Below are positions 23,896 through 32,249 of a stretch of 64,000 nt of DNA, piece after piece. Positions within the stretch are counted from its first letter, which is position 1, and every line of letters begins with the position of its first letter. The stretch is from Rikenellaceae bacterium. GTDB taxonomy: Bacteria; Bacteroidota; Bacteroidia; Bacteroidales; Rikenellaceae. The notes below the pieces were generated by a model, which saw nothing but the letters and a program-made list of their open reading frames with translations, made no database searches and had not been told where the DNA came from. Both the position numbers and the translations under genes were made by a program. The stretch spans positions 62,001 through 126,000 of the forward strand of contig CABIXK010000001.1 in the NCBI GenBank assembly GCA_902362705.1, written 5' to 3'.

Positions 23896-25014
23896 TTACC
23901 GCTGCCGGAGCTGGCGGAGCGTCTCGCGGCCGAAGAGCACCCATCCCGAGGCGGCCACCGCCGCCAGGAAGACGAAGCCCATGAGGATCATCGGCTTGGA
24001 GGGTTTCGACGCCTGGATCGGCACCGTGGCGGGCTGCACGACGGCATAGACCGGCGTCGACTCCTGCACCTTGGCCTTGGCCACCTGCAGCTGCTGTGCC
24101 GTCTGGTTGTAGAGGTTGTAGTAGAGGTTCATCTCGTTCTGCAACCGCTCCTGCTCGATGCGCACGCTGCGCAGCACGATGTTCTGGTTGGCGTCCATGT
24201 AGCGGGCGTAGGCCTGCTGGGCGTCGTAGTACTGCTGCTGCGCCTCGTCGCAGAGCTGCTGCATGTACTTCAGGTCGTGTCGCGCCTTGTTGGTGCGGTA
24301 TTGGGTGATGTACTCCTGGAGGTTGTGCATCACCGTGTCGGTCAGCGTGGCCGAGATGAGCGGGTCCTGCATCGTCACGGCGAGCGTCACCACCGAGCTC
24401 TTCTTGTCCACGGCGACGCTGATGCGCTGCCGCAGCGCCTCGACGATCCGCGTCTCCTCTTCCGAGAGGCGGAAGAGGTCCGTGCCCTGCTTCCCGGCGG
24501 TCTGCTCCTCGCTGCGGAACAGCGAGAGGGTCCAGCCCAGCAGGCGGAAGGGGGCCCCGACGACGGCGCTCCACCAGGGGGCGCGGAGCTCTTCGTCGAT
24601 GTAGTGGTAGACGTCGGTATGCAGCTCACCCTTGCGGTCGGTCACCTCCACGTCGAACAGCCGCACGACGAAGGGCACCGAGGCCACCACGTCGGGGTAG
24701 AGGTCGGGGTTCACGGCGTCGGCGCCGCCCCCGCCGCCGAGATTGATGCCCGCCATCGAGGCCAGGGCGCCCAGGTTGCCGCCCACGCCCTTGCCGTCGG
24801 CGCTCTCGGGGGCGAGCTTCACGGCGGTGGTGTACTCCTTGGGGATGCTGAAGGCCACCACGAGACCCACGATGGCCGCGATGCCGCACCACTTGAGGAT
24901 CAGCTTGCGCTCGGCCCAGAGCTTCTGCGCCAGCTCCAGCAGATCGATCTCCGCTTCGGCCTCCGCCGGGGCGGAGGTCAGACTCTTGTTGTTCTCTTCC
25001 ATAGTGCTTGGCAT
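23896..25014 (-). CDS. Wzz-like polysaccharide chain-length / co-polymerase protein
   Basis: 372 residues. An N-terminal membrane helix (about 41-58, AAIVGLVVAF) follows the family-type phrase IDLLELAQKLWAERKLILK. A periplasmic, coiled-coil-prone middle (about 240-320) and a C-terminal helix (about 345-362, MILMGFVFLAAVAAS) complete the fold, with the proline-rich YAVVQPATVPIQASKPSKP before it. A second possible ATG lies at 25002. No tyrosine-kinase domain is fused. It regulates capsule or O-antigen chain length. It starts 4 bases after the Wza-like gene ends. Confidence 0.85.
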   Translation of the reverse strand: MPSTMEENNKSLTSAPAEAEAEIDLLELAQKLWAERKLILKWCGIAAIVGLVVAFSIPKEYTTAVKLAPESADGKGVGGNLGALASMAGINLGGGGGADAVNPDLYPDVVASVPFVVRLFDVEVTDRKGELHTDVYHYIDEELRAPWWSAVVGAPFRLLGWTLSLFRSEEQTAGKQGTDLFRLSEEETRIVEALRQRISVAVDKKSSVVTLAVTMQDPLISATLTDTVMHNLQEYITQYRTNKARHDLKYMQQLCDEAQQQYYDAQQAYARYMDANQNIVLRSVRIEQERLQNEMNLYYNLYNQTAQQLQVAKAKVQESTPVYAVVQPATVPIQASKPSKPMILMGFVFLAAVAASGWVLFGRETLRQLRQR

Positions 25015-25018
25015 TGCG

Positions 25019-27586
25019 TTATTTGGCGAGGTTGGCGATCGAGGCAGCCATCGTTCCGAGCGAGGCGGCCGTGGTCGCTACGCCCAGGATCTGCGAGAGG
25101 AACTGTCCGTTGCGGGCCCGCTTCGTGGGCACGATGATCGTGCATCCGGGTTCGATGGCGGCTCCGCGGCTGCCCGCTTTGGCGATCATGCCGTTCATAT
25201 AAATAATGTATACGCTGCCTTTCTTGGCGCGGTCGCCGTAGCCTCCGGCCTGGGCGATGTAGTACTTATAGCTTTTGCCGGGCTGGTAGAGCACCGTGTT
25301 GGCGCGCATCACGTCGCCCGAGATGGCGACCGTCGACACCTCCTCGGGCACGATCAGCTTGTCGCCCTCGCGCAGCACCATGTCGATCGAGGTGCCGGGC
25401 CGGAGCAGCGCCTTGTCGAGCTCGATACCCACCGAGTAGGTGTCCGAAAGGGCGATCTTATTCACGACCAGCGAGTCGGAGCCGCTGTTGCGCAGGGCCA
25501 GCTGCAGCGTCTCGTCGCGCACGGCCTTCTCCTCGTCGTTCATGCGGCGCAGCAGGCGCGCACCGCGCAGGTAGGCGTAGTCGGTCACCCCGCCGGCGCG
25601 GCGCACCAGGTCGGAGAGGCGCTCGTTTTTGTGCACGAGCGTGTAGGTGCCCGAGAAGGAGACCTCGCCCTCGATCTCCACCGTGCGCTGCTTCTGGTAG
25701 CCGGGCGACTTGCGCACGATCACCACGTCGAAGGGCTTGAGCTCGAAGCCCGTCTGGCCGTCGAAGACCAGACCGTCGCGGATCGAGAACGAGTAGACCT
25801 GCGCCAGCTCCTTGGTCGCATGCTCGCTGTCGGCGTCGGTCAGGCGGCGCGACACCTCGATGCGGGCCGTCGAGGCGCCGTCGCGCAGGCCGCCGGCCAT
25901 GACGATCAGGTCCTCGAGCGTCGTATGCAGGGCGTAGGGGTAGTTGCCCGGCCGGGCGACCTCGCCGTAGATGGTCAGCGCACCCAACTCCGTGAGGTCG
26001 AGCTGGCTGGGGATGAAGAGCACGTCGTTGCGGCGCAGCTCGACGTCGGGCGTGCGGCCGTCGAGGATGCTCCGCAGGTCCACGGCCACCGTCTCGGGGG
26101 TCATGTCGCTGCTCTCGCGGCTTAGCAAGGCGCGCGCGAGGAAGGCGTCCTCCGTCGCGCCGTCGGCGCGGCGCACCAGTTCGCCCACCGTGCGGATCCC
26201 GTCGCCCAGCTCGTACATGCCCGGGCGGTAGACCGCGCCGCGCACCTCCACGCGGTTGGAGAAGCGGTCGAGCGAGGCGCTCACCGTCACCCGGTCGCCG
26301 TCCTCGAGCGCGAAGGCGCCGTACTCCCCGTCGCGCACGCTCGAGAGCTGCTGCTCGCGGCCCGTCTGGCGCACCACGCGCACCTCGCCCGTGTAGGCGT
26401 CGCCCGTGAAGCCGCCGGCGTACTCCAGCAGTCGGGAGAGGGTCTCGCCCTCGGTCGTTTCGTAGTACATCGGGCGCTTGACGTTGCCCTCGATCTCCAC
26501 CAGGTTGCGATAGGGGGGCACGATCACCACGTCGCCCTCCTCGAGGCGGATGTCCTCCTTGAGCTTGCCGCTGAAGAGGTAGTCGTAGACGTCCACCCGT
26601 TTGAGCAGCTTGCCGTTGCGGTGGATCTCCACGGCGCGCAGGCTGCCGATCGGCGTCACGCCGCCGGCCTGGTAGAGCGCGTGGAAGAGGGTGGCGAAGG
26701 GCGACAGGCGGTAGCTGCCCGGCACGGCGACCTCGCCCAGCACGTTGAGCTGGATCGTGCGCAGCTGCCCGAGCGTGATGCTGATGTCCGACTCGGGGTC
26801 GTCGCCGCCCACGCCCGCATATTTGTAGGCGAAGACTTGCCGCAGCTTGGCGTTGGCCTCCTGGATGGTCAGCCCGTTGAGATAGACCGGGCCTAGCTGC
26901 GCCACGATGATGTTGCCCTCGGGCGAGATGCGCTCGCGCAGGTTATCCTCATTGGCGCCCCAGATGTCGATGATCACCTCGTCGCCCGGCCCGAGCTTGT
27001 AGTTGGCGGGGGTCGCCAGGTTCTCGTTGGGTTCGAAGCTGAGCGAGCTGCCCGTGAAGAGGTCGTGGCCGAAGATGCGCTGCTCGGGCTGCGGGGGGAT
27101 CGTGTCGGTCATCGTGCGGAAGAATCCGGCCCAGGCATCCTCCTCGGGGGTGGGCTGCAGCGACTCCTCGGGCCGCAGGTTCTGCTGCTCCTGCGCCCCC
27201 GGGCGCCCGTCGCGCGGGAGCGTGCGGTCGCCGGTCCGGCCGTTGCGACCCGACCGGTCGTCGGTCGCGTTGCGGTTGTCGCGGCTGTTGCGGCCGGGCC
27301 CCGTCTCCTGGGTCGCGGTGCGGCGGCGGTCGTTGTCGACCGAGCCGTTGGAGTTGGACTTGTCGCCGGACCAGTATCCGTTTGCGTCGTACTGGCTCTT
27401 CAGCCGCTCGAGCTGCGAGCGGGTCACGCCGCGCGAGAGCAGCTCGCGCCCCAGCTGCTGCTCGCTCTTGCCGTTCTTGAGCCCCGATTGCACGTAGCTG
27501 ACTACCTGATCGTCGGTCATCTGGGCCCAGGCGGCCGTCGACAGCAGCGACAGCAGCAGGCTGCAAATCAAAAATCGGATCTTCAT
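25019..27586 (-). CDS. Wza-like polysaccharide export protein with six SLBB domains
   Basis: 855 residues from ATG 27586, giving a signal peptide (MKIRFLICSLLLSLLSTAAW). A short N-terminal repeat-like region (LLSRGVTRSQLERLKSQYD) and a low-complexity Asn/Arg/Gly linker are followed by the export domain (YKLGPGDEVIIDIWG). About six SLBB units come next, each with a G-x-V...PG-x-Y pattern, such as LGEVAVPGSYRL, RGAVYRPGMYEL, YGEVARPGNYPY and EGEVSFSGTYTL. It should form the outer-membrane channel for capsule export. It lies 21 kb from the capsule biosynthesis locus. Confidence 0.9.
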   Translation of the reverse strand: MKIRFLICSLLLSLLSTAAWAQMTDDQVVSYVQSGLKNGKSEQQLGRELLSRGVTRSQLERLKSQYDANGYWSGDKSNSNGSVDNDRRRTATQETGPGRNSRDNRNATDDRSGRNGRTGDRTLPRDGRPGAQEQQNLRPEESLQPTPEEDAWAGFFRTMTDTIPPQPEQRIFGHDLFTGSSLSFEPNENLATPANYKLGPGDEVIIDIWGANEDNLRERISPEGNIIVAQLGPVYLNGLTIQEANAKLRQVFAYKYAGVGGDDPESDISITLGQLRTIQLNVLGEVAVPGSYRLSPFATLFHALYQAGGVTPIGSLRAVEIHRNGKLLKRVDVYDYLFSGKLKEDIRLEEGDVVIVPPYRNLVEIEGNVKRPMYYETTEGETLSRLLEYAGGFTGDAYTGEVRVVRQTGREQQLSSVRDGEYGAFALEDGDRVTVSASLDRFSNRVEVRGAVYRPGMYELGDGIRTVGELVRRADGATEDAFLARALLSRESSDMTPETVAVDLRSILDGRTPDVELRRNDVLFIPSQLDLTELGALTIYGEVARPGNYPYALHTTLEDLIVMAGGLRDGASTARIEVSRRLTDADSEHATKELAQVYSFSIRDGLVFDGQTGFELKPFDVVIVRKSPGYQKQRTVEIEGEVSFSGTYTLVHKNERLSDLVRRAGGVTDYAYLRGARLLRRMNDEEKAVRDETLQLALRNSGSDSLVVNKIALSDTYSVGIELDKALLRPGTSIDMVLREGDKLIVPEEVSTVAISGDVMRANTVLYQPGKSYKYYIAQAGGYGDRAKKGSVYIIYMNGMIAKAGSRGAAIEPGCTIIVPTKRARNGQFLSQILGVATTAASLGTMAASIANLAK

Positions 27587-28008
27587 CACTCTATCTGTTT
27601 TTGTTGTCTTCTCTTCAGTGGCTCGTCCCGGCATCCGCCCGCGCGGAGGGGCGCGAATCTTTTAAAATACAAAAATAGGTCATTTTCCCGCTTCTACCAA
27701 ATTATATCCCCGCTTTATGTCGCTTTAATAGTCGGCGGGCGCATGCGTGCGGGGCAGAGGAGGGCGCTGTTCGCTCCGTGTACCTCGGTCGCTTCGCCCC
27801 GCGGTTCGGATTCGGGTCCTCGGTCGCCACGGTAGGGCTGGCCGTGCCGTCCGTCGTTTCGGTCCGTGGCTGCGGCCCGCTTTCGGCTCCTCTTGCGGTC
27901 CCTTTTTCGGCCGGTTTTCGGCCCGTCACTGCTGCCGTAGTCGTCGCTTCGCGCGGGCGGTCGTGGCCCGATTCCGCAGTGATTTGCGGCGCCCGCGACC
28001 CGATTTTG
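27587..28008. other. Gene-free stretch between capsule export operon and DUF3791 cassette
   Basis: Holds the two outward-facing promoters (27670-27701 minus, 28009-28039 plus) and about 300 GC-rich bases with no recognised gene. Open frames there lack any family match that I can see. Confidence 0.5.
27670..27701 (-). promoter_or_regulatory. Promoter of capsule export operon
   Basis: On the minus strand TTTG (27698-27701) and TATTTTTG (27670-27677) are 20 bases apart, matching the full Bacteroidetes -33/-7 promoter. Transcription would start about 75 bases before the Wza-like start codon. Confidence 0.8.
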
Positions 28009-28039
28009 TTTGCGGAACGGAAAGATTTCAGTATCTTTG
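28009..28039 (+). promoter_or_regulatory. Promoter of the DUF3791/DUF3990 cassette
   Basis: TTTG (28009-28012) and TATCTTTG (28032-28039) are spaced by 19 bases, a full Bacteroidetes promoter about 40 bases before the start codon at 28079. Confidence 0.8.
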
Positions 28040-28078
28040 TCTATTGAACGAAGCGTACGGTTCGTTCACGTGAATAGT

Positions 28079-28507
28079 ATGAAGCAAACGACAGAGATAG
28101 CAATTCTTCCATTCAAAGTTTTGGAACTGGCGGAGATTATCGCAGAGAGAAAACGGCTCTCCATAGATGATGCTTTGTTCTATCTCTACAACTCTGATTT
28201 ATACAGAGACCTTTCCAATCCCGAATTGAAGCTGTGGTATTATGGTGGTGCGCAGCTTTACGAACTATTGGAGGAGGAAAAATCGTATGGCAAAAAAATA
28301 AGATTCGAAAAATCGGAAATCCAGTTTCTTGTTTTTTGCATCGAGCAATATCGCCTGCGGGGGAATCTTGCATCTGCCGGTGTTTTGGCTATGTTTATCC
28401 GATTTGGCGTAGATCGCTTTATTAGAGACAATTTCGATGTGTTGCATTCTCAAGGGGCAGAGTATATTCTGCATGAGATAGATGTGTTTATAAAGAGACG
28501 ACGGTAG
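28079..28507 (+). CDS. DUF3791-type protein with an extra N-terminal helical domain
   Basis: 142 residues from ATG 28079. The C-terminal half (IQFLVFCIEQYRLRGNLASA, then FDVLHSQGAEYILHEIDVFI) fits DUF3791. The N-terminal half (LSIDDALFYLYNSDLYRDLS, then KLWYYGGAQLYELLEEEK) resembles a small separate protein usually encoded just upstream in Firmicutes cassettes, so this looks like a two-domain fusion. It ends 3 bases before the DUF3990 gene. The two probably form a toxin-antitoxin-like pair with this protein as antitoxin (inference). The DNA is much AT-richer than its surroundings. Confidence 0.65.
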   Translation: MKQTTEIAILPFKVLELAEIIAERKRLSIDDALFYLYNSDLYRDLSNPELKLWYYGGAQLYELLEEEKSYGKKIRFEKSEIQFLVFCIEQYRLRGNLASAGVLAMFIRFGVDRFIRDNFDVLHSQGAEYILHEIDVFIKRRR

Positions 28508-28510
28508 ATT

Positions 28511-29002
28511 ATGCGTTTGTATCATGGTTCGACAATGACGGTTCGCAAGCCTGTAATTTCCCGGGCTCGGTCTAAAACTGATTTCGGCAAAGGCTTTTAC
28601 ACTACGACCAGTCGTGAACAAGCTGAGAAATGGGCGCAGATAAAGAAAAAACGCGAGGGCGACGATGCGAATATACGCGCCATTGTCTCTGTGTTTGAAT
28701 TTGATGAAAAGCTACTGAATAGCGCTCGATATAATACGATGCACTTTGACGTTGCAACGGTCGAGTGGCTGGATTTCGTTGTGGGCAATCGCAAGGGGGT
28801 GATGACGCATGACTATGATATAATAATGGGGCCTGTGGCGGATGATAAACTTTATGCCACGGTCTCGTTGTATGAAAACGGCGTGCTTGATGCCGCTGCG
28901 GCAATCGAGCAATTGAAAGCGCATCGATTGTTTGACCAACTGTCTTTCCATTCGCCAAAAGCTTGTTCGCTTTTGTCCTTTATCGAATCTTTTGAGATAT
29001 AG
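28511..29002 (+). CDS. DUF3990 protein, ADP-ribosyltransferase-like toxin candidate
   Basis: 163 residues beginning MRLYHGSTMTVRKPVIS and containing SKTDFGKGFYTTTSREQAEK, the hallmark of DUF3990. The YHGS and DFGxGFY elements resemble the NAD-binding strands of the ADP-ribosyltransferase fold, but no activity has been shown from sequence. It is translated 3 bases after the DUF3791 protein. The AT-rich pair sits alone between the capsule export operon and a conserved Bacteroidales gene, as a recently inserted cassette would. Confidence 0.7.
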   Translation: MRLYHGSTMTVRKPVISRARSKTDFGKGFYTTTSREQAEKWAQIKKKREGDDANIRAIVSVFEFDEKLLNSARYNTMHFDVATVEWLDFVVGNRKGVMTHDYDIIMGPVADDKLYATVSLYENGVLDAAAAIEQLKAHRLFDQLSFHSPKACSLLSFIESFEI

Positions 29003-29134
29003 TTATTGTTTGTTAGTCGTTTATATCTAATTCGGCATTTGAAATCGGACGTTGTGTGGTGCCCTATAACAGCGAAAAACACCGCAAAAGCCCACAAAAA
29101 TCGACAGAGTGTTCGTTAATCATATAAATTTCGC

Positions 29135-29142
29135 TATCTTTG
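29135..29142 (+). promoter_or_regulatory. Promoter -7 element
   Basis: TATCTTTG lies 32 bases before the start codon at 29175. No -33 TTTG found. Confidence 0.6.
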
Positions 29143-29174
29143 GATTCTGAAAACTCAAAATACAAGATCCAGTT

Positions 29175-29462
29175 ATGGCAAATCTGAGAACCCTGAAAAA
29201 GGAGATCGACTACTGCCTCGAGGAGGTCGTTTTCGACTGCGATATGGCGATCTGCTTCCAGCCCTCGAAGGAGAAGGAGATCTTCGGTGTGATGCAGGAG
29301 GCCGTCGCTCTGCGCAACGAGCTCTTCGCCAAGGCGATGAACCCTGCCGAGCCGCACAACCGCTCGCTCGTGCGCAAGCACTATGCGGCGCTGCGTCGTG
29401 AGATCGCCGAGTCGTTCGGCGCGATTTTCGAGAAGCTGAGCGCGATCAACGGCGCGAAGTAG
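29175..29462 (+). CDS. Conserved hypothetical protein, 95 residues
   Basis: An acidic, helical protein (MANLRTLKKEIDYCLEEVVF at the start) with no signal peptide or membrane segment. GC and codon use match the housekeeping genes, and it has its own promoter and a strong downstream terminator, so it is a real gene. I do not recognise a functional domain; it resembles small cytoplasmic proteins seen throughout Bacteroidales. Confidence 0.7.
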   Translation: MANLRTLKKEIDYCLEEVVFDCDMAICFQPSKEKEIFGVMQEAVALRNELFAKAMNPAEPHNRSLVRKHYAALRREIAESFGAIFEKLSAINGAK

Positions 29463-29533
29463 AGCTGCCGCCGGGCCTCCGGGGCGCGGAGTGGGGTAGT
29501 CCCTGCCGCGCGGTCGGGTGCCGCAGATGATTT

Positions 29534-29565
29534 CGGGTGTCTTTCCCAAAGGGGAGAGACACCCG
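29534..29565. terminator. Bidirectional terminator hairpin
   Basis: CGGGTGTCTTTCCC (29534-29547) pairs with GGGAGAGACACCCG (29552-29565) around a 4-base loop, one pair being a T-G wobble. It lies between the convergent genes ending at 29462 and 29623. Confidence 0.75.
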
Positions 29566-29622
29566 TTATCCGTTTGTATCTATCTGATAGAAGCTGCTTT
29601 GTGAGAAGGGCGCCGCCGCAGG

Positions 29623-30393
29623 CTATTCGTGGTCGCAGCAGCAGTCGCCCGGGTGGTGCTCCAGCACGGTGTGGGGCACGTGGCCGTGCGAGAGCAGGCG
29701 GATAGGGCAGTCGTAGTTGCGCAGCTGCTCCTCGGTGACGATGTTCGATCGGTGGCGATGTACCCGCCGGTTGACGCACACGATCTCCTTCACCACGCCC
29801 GATATGGTCCCCAGGTCGTGCGAGACCATCACGATGGCCATGCGCTCGTTGAGCGTGCGCAGCATGCGGTAGAGGTCGTTTTCGAACTTGTTGTCCACGA
29901 AGTTGGCCGGCTCGTCGAGGATCAGCAGCCGCGGGTCGGAGATCACGGCCCGGCACAGCAGCGCGCGCTGCATCTGCCCGCCCGACACCTCGCCGATGGG
30001 GCGGCGGGCCGCCTCGGCGAGGCCCGCGCCCGCGAGCAGCTCCAGGGCCCGTTCCCGGTCGTGCCGCGTGTAGCGGGCGAAGAATCCGCGCCGGCCCTGC
30101 AGCCCCGACAGCACCACCTCGAGCAGCGAGATCGGGAAGCTGCGGTCGAACTCCGATAGCTGGGGCATGTAGCCGATCAGCCGCTCCTTGCCGCGGAAGA
30201 GCTCGGGCGCCATGCGTATTTCGCCCTTGTAGGGCACCGTTCCGAGGATCGCCCGCACCAGGGTGGTCTTGCCGCCCCCGTTGGGGCCGATCACGCCCAG
30301 AAAATCGCGCCGGTCGATCTCCAGGTCGACGCCGTGGAGCGCCTCGCAGCCGTCGTAGGCGACGCTCACGTCGTGTAACGATACCAGTGTCAT
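29623..30393 (-). CDS. Metal ABC transporter ATP-binding protein (ZnuC-like)
   Basis: 256 residues. Walker A is GPNGGGKTT, the signature VSGGQMQR, Walker B LLILDEPA and the switch VSHDLG. LSEFDRSFPISLLEVVLSGL is typical of the zinc/manganese ATPase subfamily. The C-terminus is a metal-binding-looking tail with HGHVPH, EHH and CCCDHE. The upstream gene (stop 30398) is the substrate-binding lipoprotein. No membrane permease gene is adjacent, so it must be encoded elsewhere or the system uses another partner. Confidence 0.88.
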   Translation of the reverse strand: MTLVSLHDVSVAYDGCEALHGVDLEIDRRDFLGVIGPNGGGKTTLVRAILGTVPYKGEIRMAPELFRGKERLIGYMPQLSEFDRSFPISLLEVVLSGLQGRRGFFARYTRHDRERALELLAGAGLAEAARRPIGEVSGGQMQRALLCRAVISDPRLLILDEPANFVDNKFENDLYRMLRTLNERMAIVMVSHDLGTISGVVKEIVCVNRRVHRHRSNIVTEEQLRNYDCPIRLLSHGHVPHTVLEHHPGDCCCDHE

Positions 30394-30397
30394 GGCG

Positions 30398-31276
30398 TTA
30401 TTGTTTTACCAGCAGGTCGGTGAAGGCGTCGATCGCGCCGATTGCATCCTCCTGCAGCGGGTCCACCTCGATGACCTCGGCCTCCAGGTCGCGGGCTATG
30501 GCCTCGGCGGCCGAGGCCGGGAACTCGCGCTGGCGGAAGATGCGGCGGATACCGTCGCGGCGCGCGCGGTCGATCAGTTCGGCGAGGCGCCGTGCCGAGG
30601 GCTCCTTGCCGTCGGCCTCGATGGCCTCCTGCCGCAGTCCGTAGTCGCGCGCGTAGTAGGTATAGGCGGGGTGGTAGATGATGAAGTACCCGACGCCGCT
30701 GGCGGCGAGCTTGGCCGCCGTGCGCCGGTCGAGCGCCTCCAGCGAGTCGCACAGACGCGCGTAGTTGGCCTCGTACTTCACCGAGTCCGGCCACGTGCGG
30801 CGGATCGCCGCCCAGGCGTTGTCGGCCATGCGCCGCAGGGCGCGGGGCGAGGTCCACACGTGGGGGTCGATGCCGTGGCCGCGGCCGTGGGCCGCGGTGC
30901 ACTCCGTGCCGTCGGCGTGGCGGTGCGCGTGGGCGCAGCTGCCGGCGAGCAGCTCGATGCCGTCGCTCAGGTTCACCGCCTTGTCGGGCGTCGCGATCTT
31001 GGGCAGGAGCGTCGTCTCGAAGTCGATCAGCCCCACGTTGAAGAGGAGGGCCGAGCGGTTGAGCCGGGCGATCTGCCGTGCCGTCGGCTCGAAGGTCTCG
31101 GGGCTCGCGCCCGGGGGCACGAGTGTCTCGACGGCGAAGTCGTCGCCCACGATGCCGCGCACGAGGCTTCGCAGCGGCTGGATGGAGACGTAGAGCGTCG
31201 GCTCCTCGCTCTGCGGCTGCGTCGCGCAGCCGCACAGGCAGAGGCAGCCGGCCAGGATCGGCAGGAGGTGTTTCAT
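30398..31276 (-). CDS. Zinc-type ABC transporter substrate-binding lipoprotein (ZnuA-like)
   Basis: 292 residues from ATG 31276, giving a lipoprotein signal (LPILAGCLCLCGC). Metal-binding features of the ZnuA/TroA family are present: PGASPETFEPT, the histidine-rich loop HAHRHADGTECTAAHGRGHG, DPHVWTSP, YHPAYTYYARDYGL, and REFPASAAEAIARDL. It captures zinc or a similar metal in the periplasm. Four bases separate it from the ATPase gene. A TAATTTTG promoter lies at 31337-31344. Confidence 0.88.
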   Translation of the reverse strand: MKHLLPILAGCLCLCGCATQPQSEEPTLYVSIQPLRSLVRGIVGDDFAVETLVPPGASPETFEPTARQIARLNRSALLFNVGLIDFETTLLPKIATPDKAVNLSDGIELLAGSCAHAHRHADGTECTAAHGRGHGIDPHVWTSPRALRRMADNAWAAIRRTWPDSVKYEANYARLCDSLEALDRRTAAKLAASGVGYFIIYHPAYTYYARDYGLRQEAIEADGKEPSARRLAELIDRARRDGIRRIFRQREFPASAAEAIARDLEAEVIEVDPLQEDAIGAIDAFTDLLVKQ

Positions 31277-31742
31277 GGCGATATCTCTATATAATATATA
31301 TGTAGGTGCCCGCTGTGCGTCGGCGGATCCCGGTTGCAAAATTACGTTTTCCCGGCGAGTGTATCAAGAGCCGGCCGCAGATCGGCGCGAAAAAGCCCGC
31401 GCGGCTGCGGCTGACGTTGCCGGGTGCGGGCGCCTTTTTCTCGCGGGTTGCTTGTGGGTGCCTCCGGCGACGGTCGCAAAGACTGGTTCGGGATTCCGGG
31501 CTATGTTCAGGAGGAACGGAGAGGATCAGTGTCTGCGTATCGTGTTTGTGCAAAGTGTTTTACGGCGAATGGTGCAGTAGGCTTGTTTTCGGGTGCGGAA
31601 TATTATTCCATCCATAATTTAACATAATAGACATATTACACCAAAATGAAAACCGATTCCGAAGGGGCGTTTACCGGGCATTTCACCGATTTTTATCTCT
31701 CCGAGAATCGCATATTCCGGGCTGCGGGCCGTGCGAAAAATT
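31277..31742. other. Gene-free stretch upstream of znuA-like gene
   Basis: Contains the minus-strand promoter element CAAAATTA (31337-31344, TAATTTTG on the minus strand) and an AT-rich leader (ATATATTATATAG near 31290-31305). I see no gene, RNA or clear metal-regulator box in the rest. Confidence 0.5.
31337..31344 (-). promoter_or_regulatory. Promoter -7 element of the zinc transporter genes
   Basis: TAATTTTG on the minus strand, 61 bases before the start codon. A TTGA sequence lies about 20 bases upstream in place of TTTG. Confidence 0.5.
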
Positions 31743-32249
31743 TCAGCGCCTTGTCGGCGAGTAACTGTCGAAGGTTCCGTCGGCGTAAAACACCACGATG
31801 CGGGCGATCTCGGCCGAAGCGCCGGGCGGCAGCGTTTCGAGTGCCCGGTCGGCTGTCGGGCTGCTGGCGGCAGCGTCCGATCCGACCGGCTTCGGGTCGA
31901 GCGTGCCGACCGCGGGCTGCGGTTCGAACAACCCGGCGGCCGACACCGTCGCGCGATCGCGCGGCGCGCTGCCGACGGTCGCTGCCGATGCCGCACGGTC
32001 GGGCTGCGCGGCGCCGTCGCTTCCCGGCGCGAGGCGGTCGGCGCGATACATCGTCGGAGAGTCGAGCAGCAGCCAGTCGGGGTCGATCTGCGGAAAGCGG
32101 CGGAGGATCTTCTGCAGCAAATCGAAGCCGGGCTTGTTGCGTCCGGCGAGAATATGGGAGATGCCGGCCGGGTTGATCCCGAGCAGGTCGGCGAGCTGCC
32201 CGGGCTTCAGCCCCTCGGATTTCATCAGATCGAGCAATTTTTCCCTCAT
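31743..32249 (-). CDS. Cro/CI-type HTH regulator
   Basis: 168 residues. The N-terminal HTH (MREKLLDLMKSEGLKPGQLA, then INPAGISHILAGRNKPGFDL) is followed by IDPDWLLLDSPTMYR. A long Ala/Pro/Ser-rich linker leads to a short C-terminal IVVFYADGTFDSY. This architecture recurs in Bacteroidales. It sits at the edge of an AT-rich island full of TTTACATATGTAAA-like palindromes that could be its binding sites (inference). Confidence 0.75.
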   Translation of the reverse strand: MREKLLDLMKSEGLKPGQLADLLGINPAGISHILAGRNKPGFDLLQKILRRFPQIDPDWLLLDSPTMYRADRLAPGSDGAAQPDRAASAATVGSAPRDRATVSAAGLFEPQPAVGTLDPKPVGSDAAASSPTADRALETLPPGASAEIARIVVFYADGTFDSYSPTRR

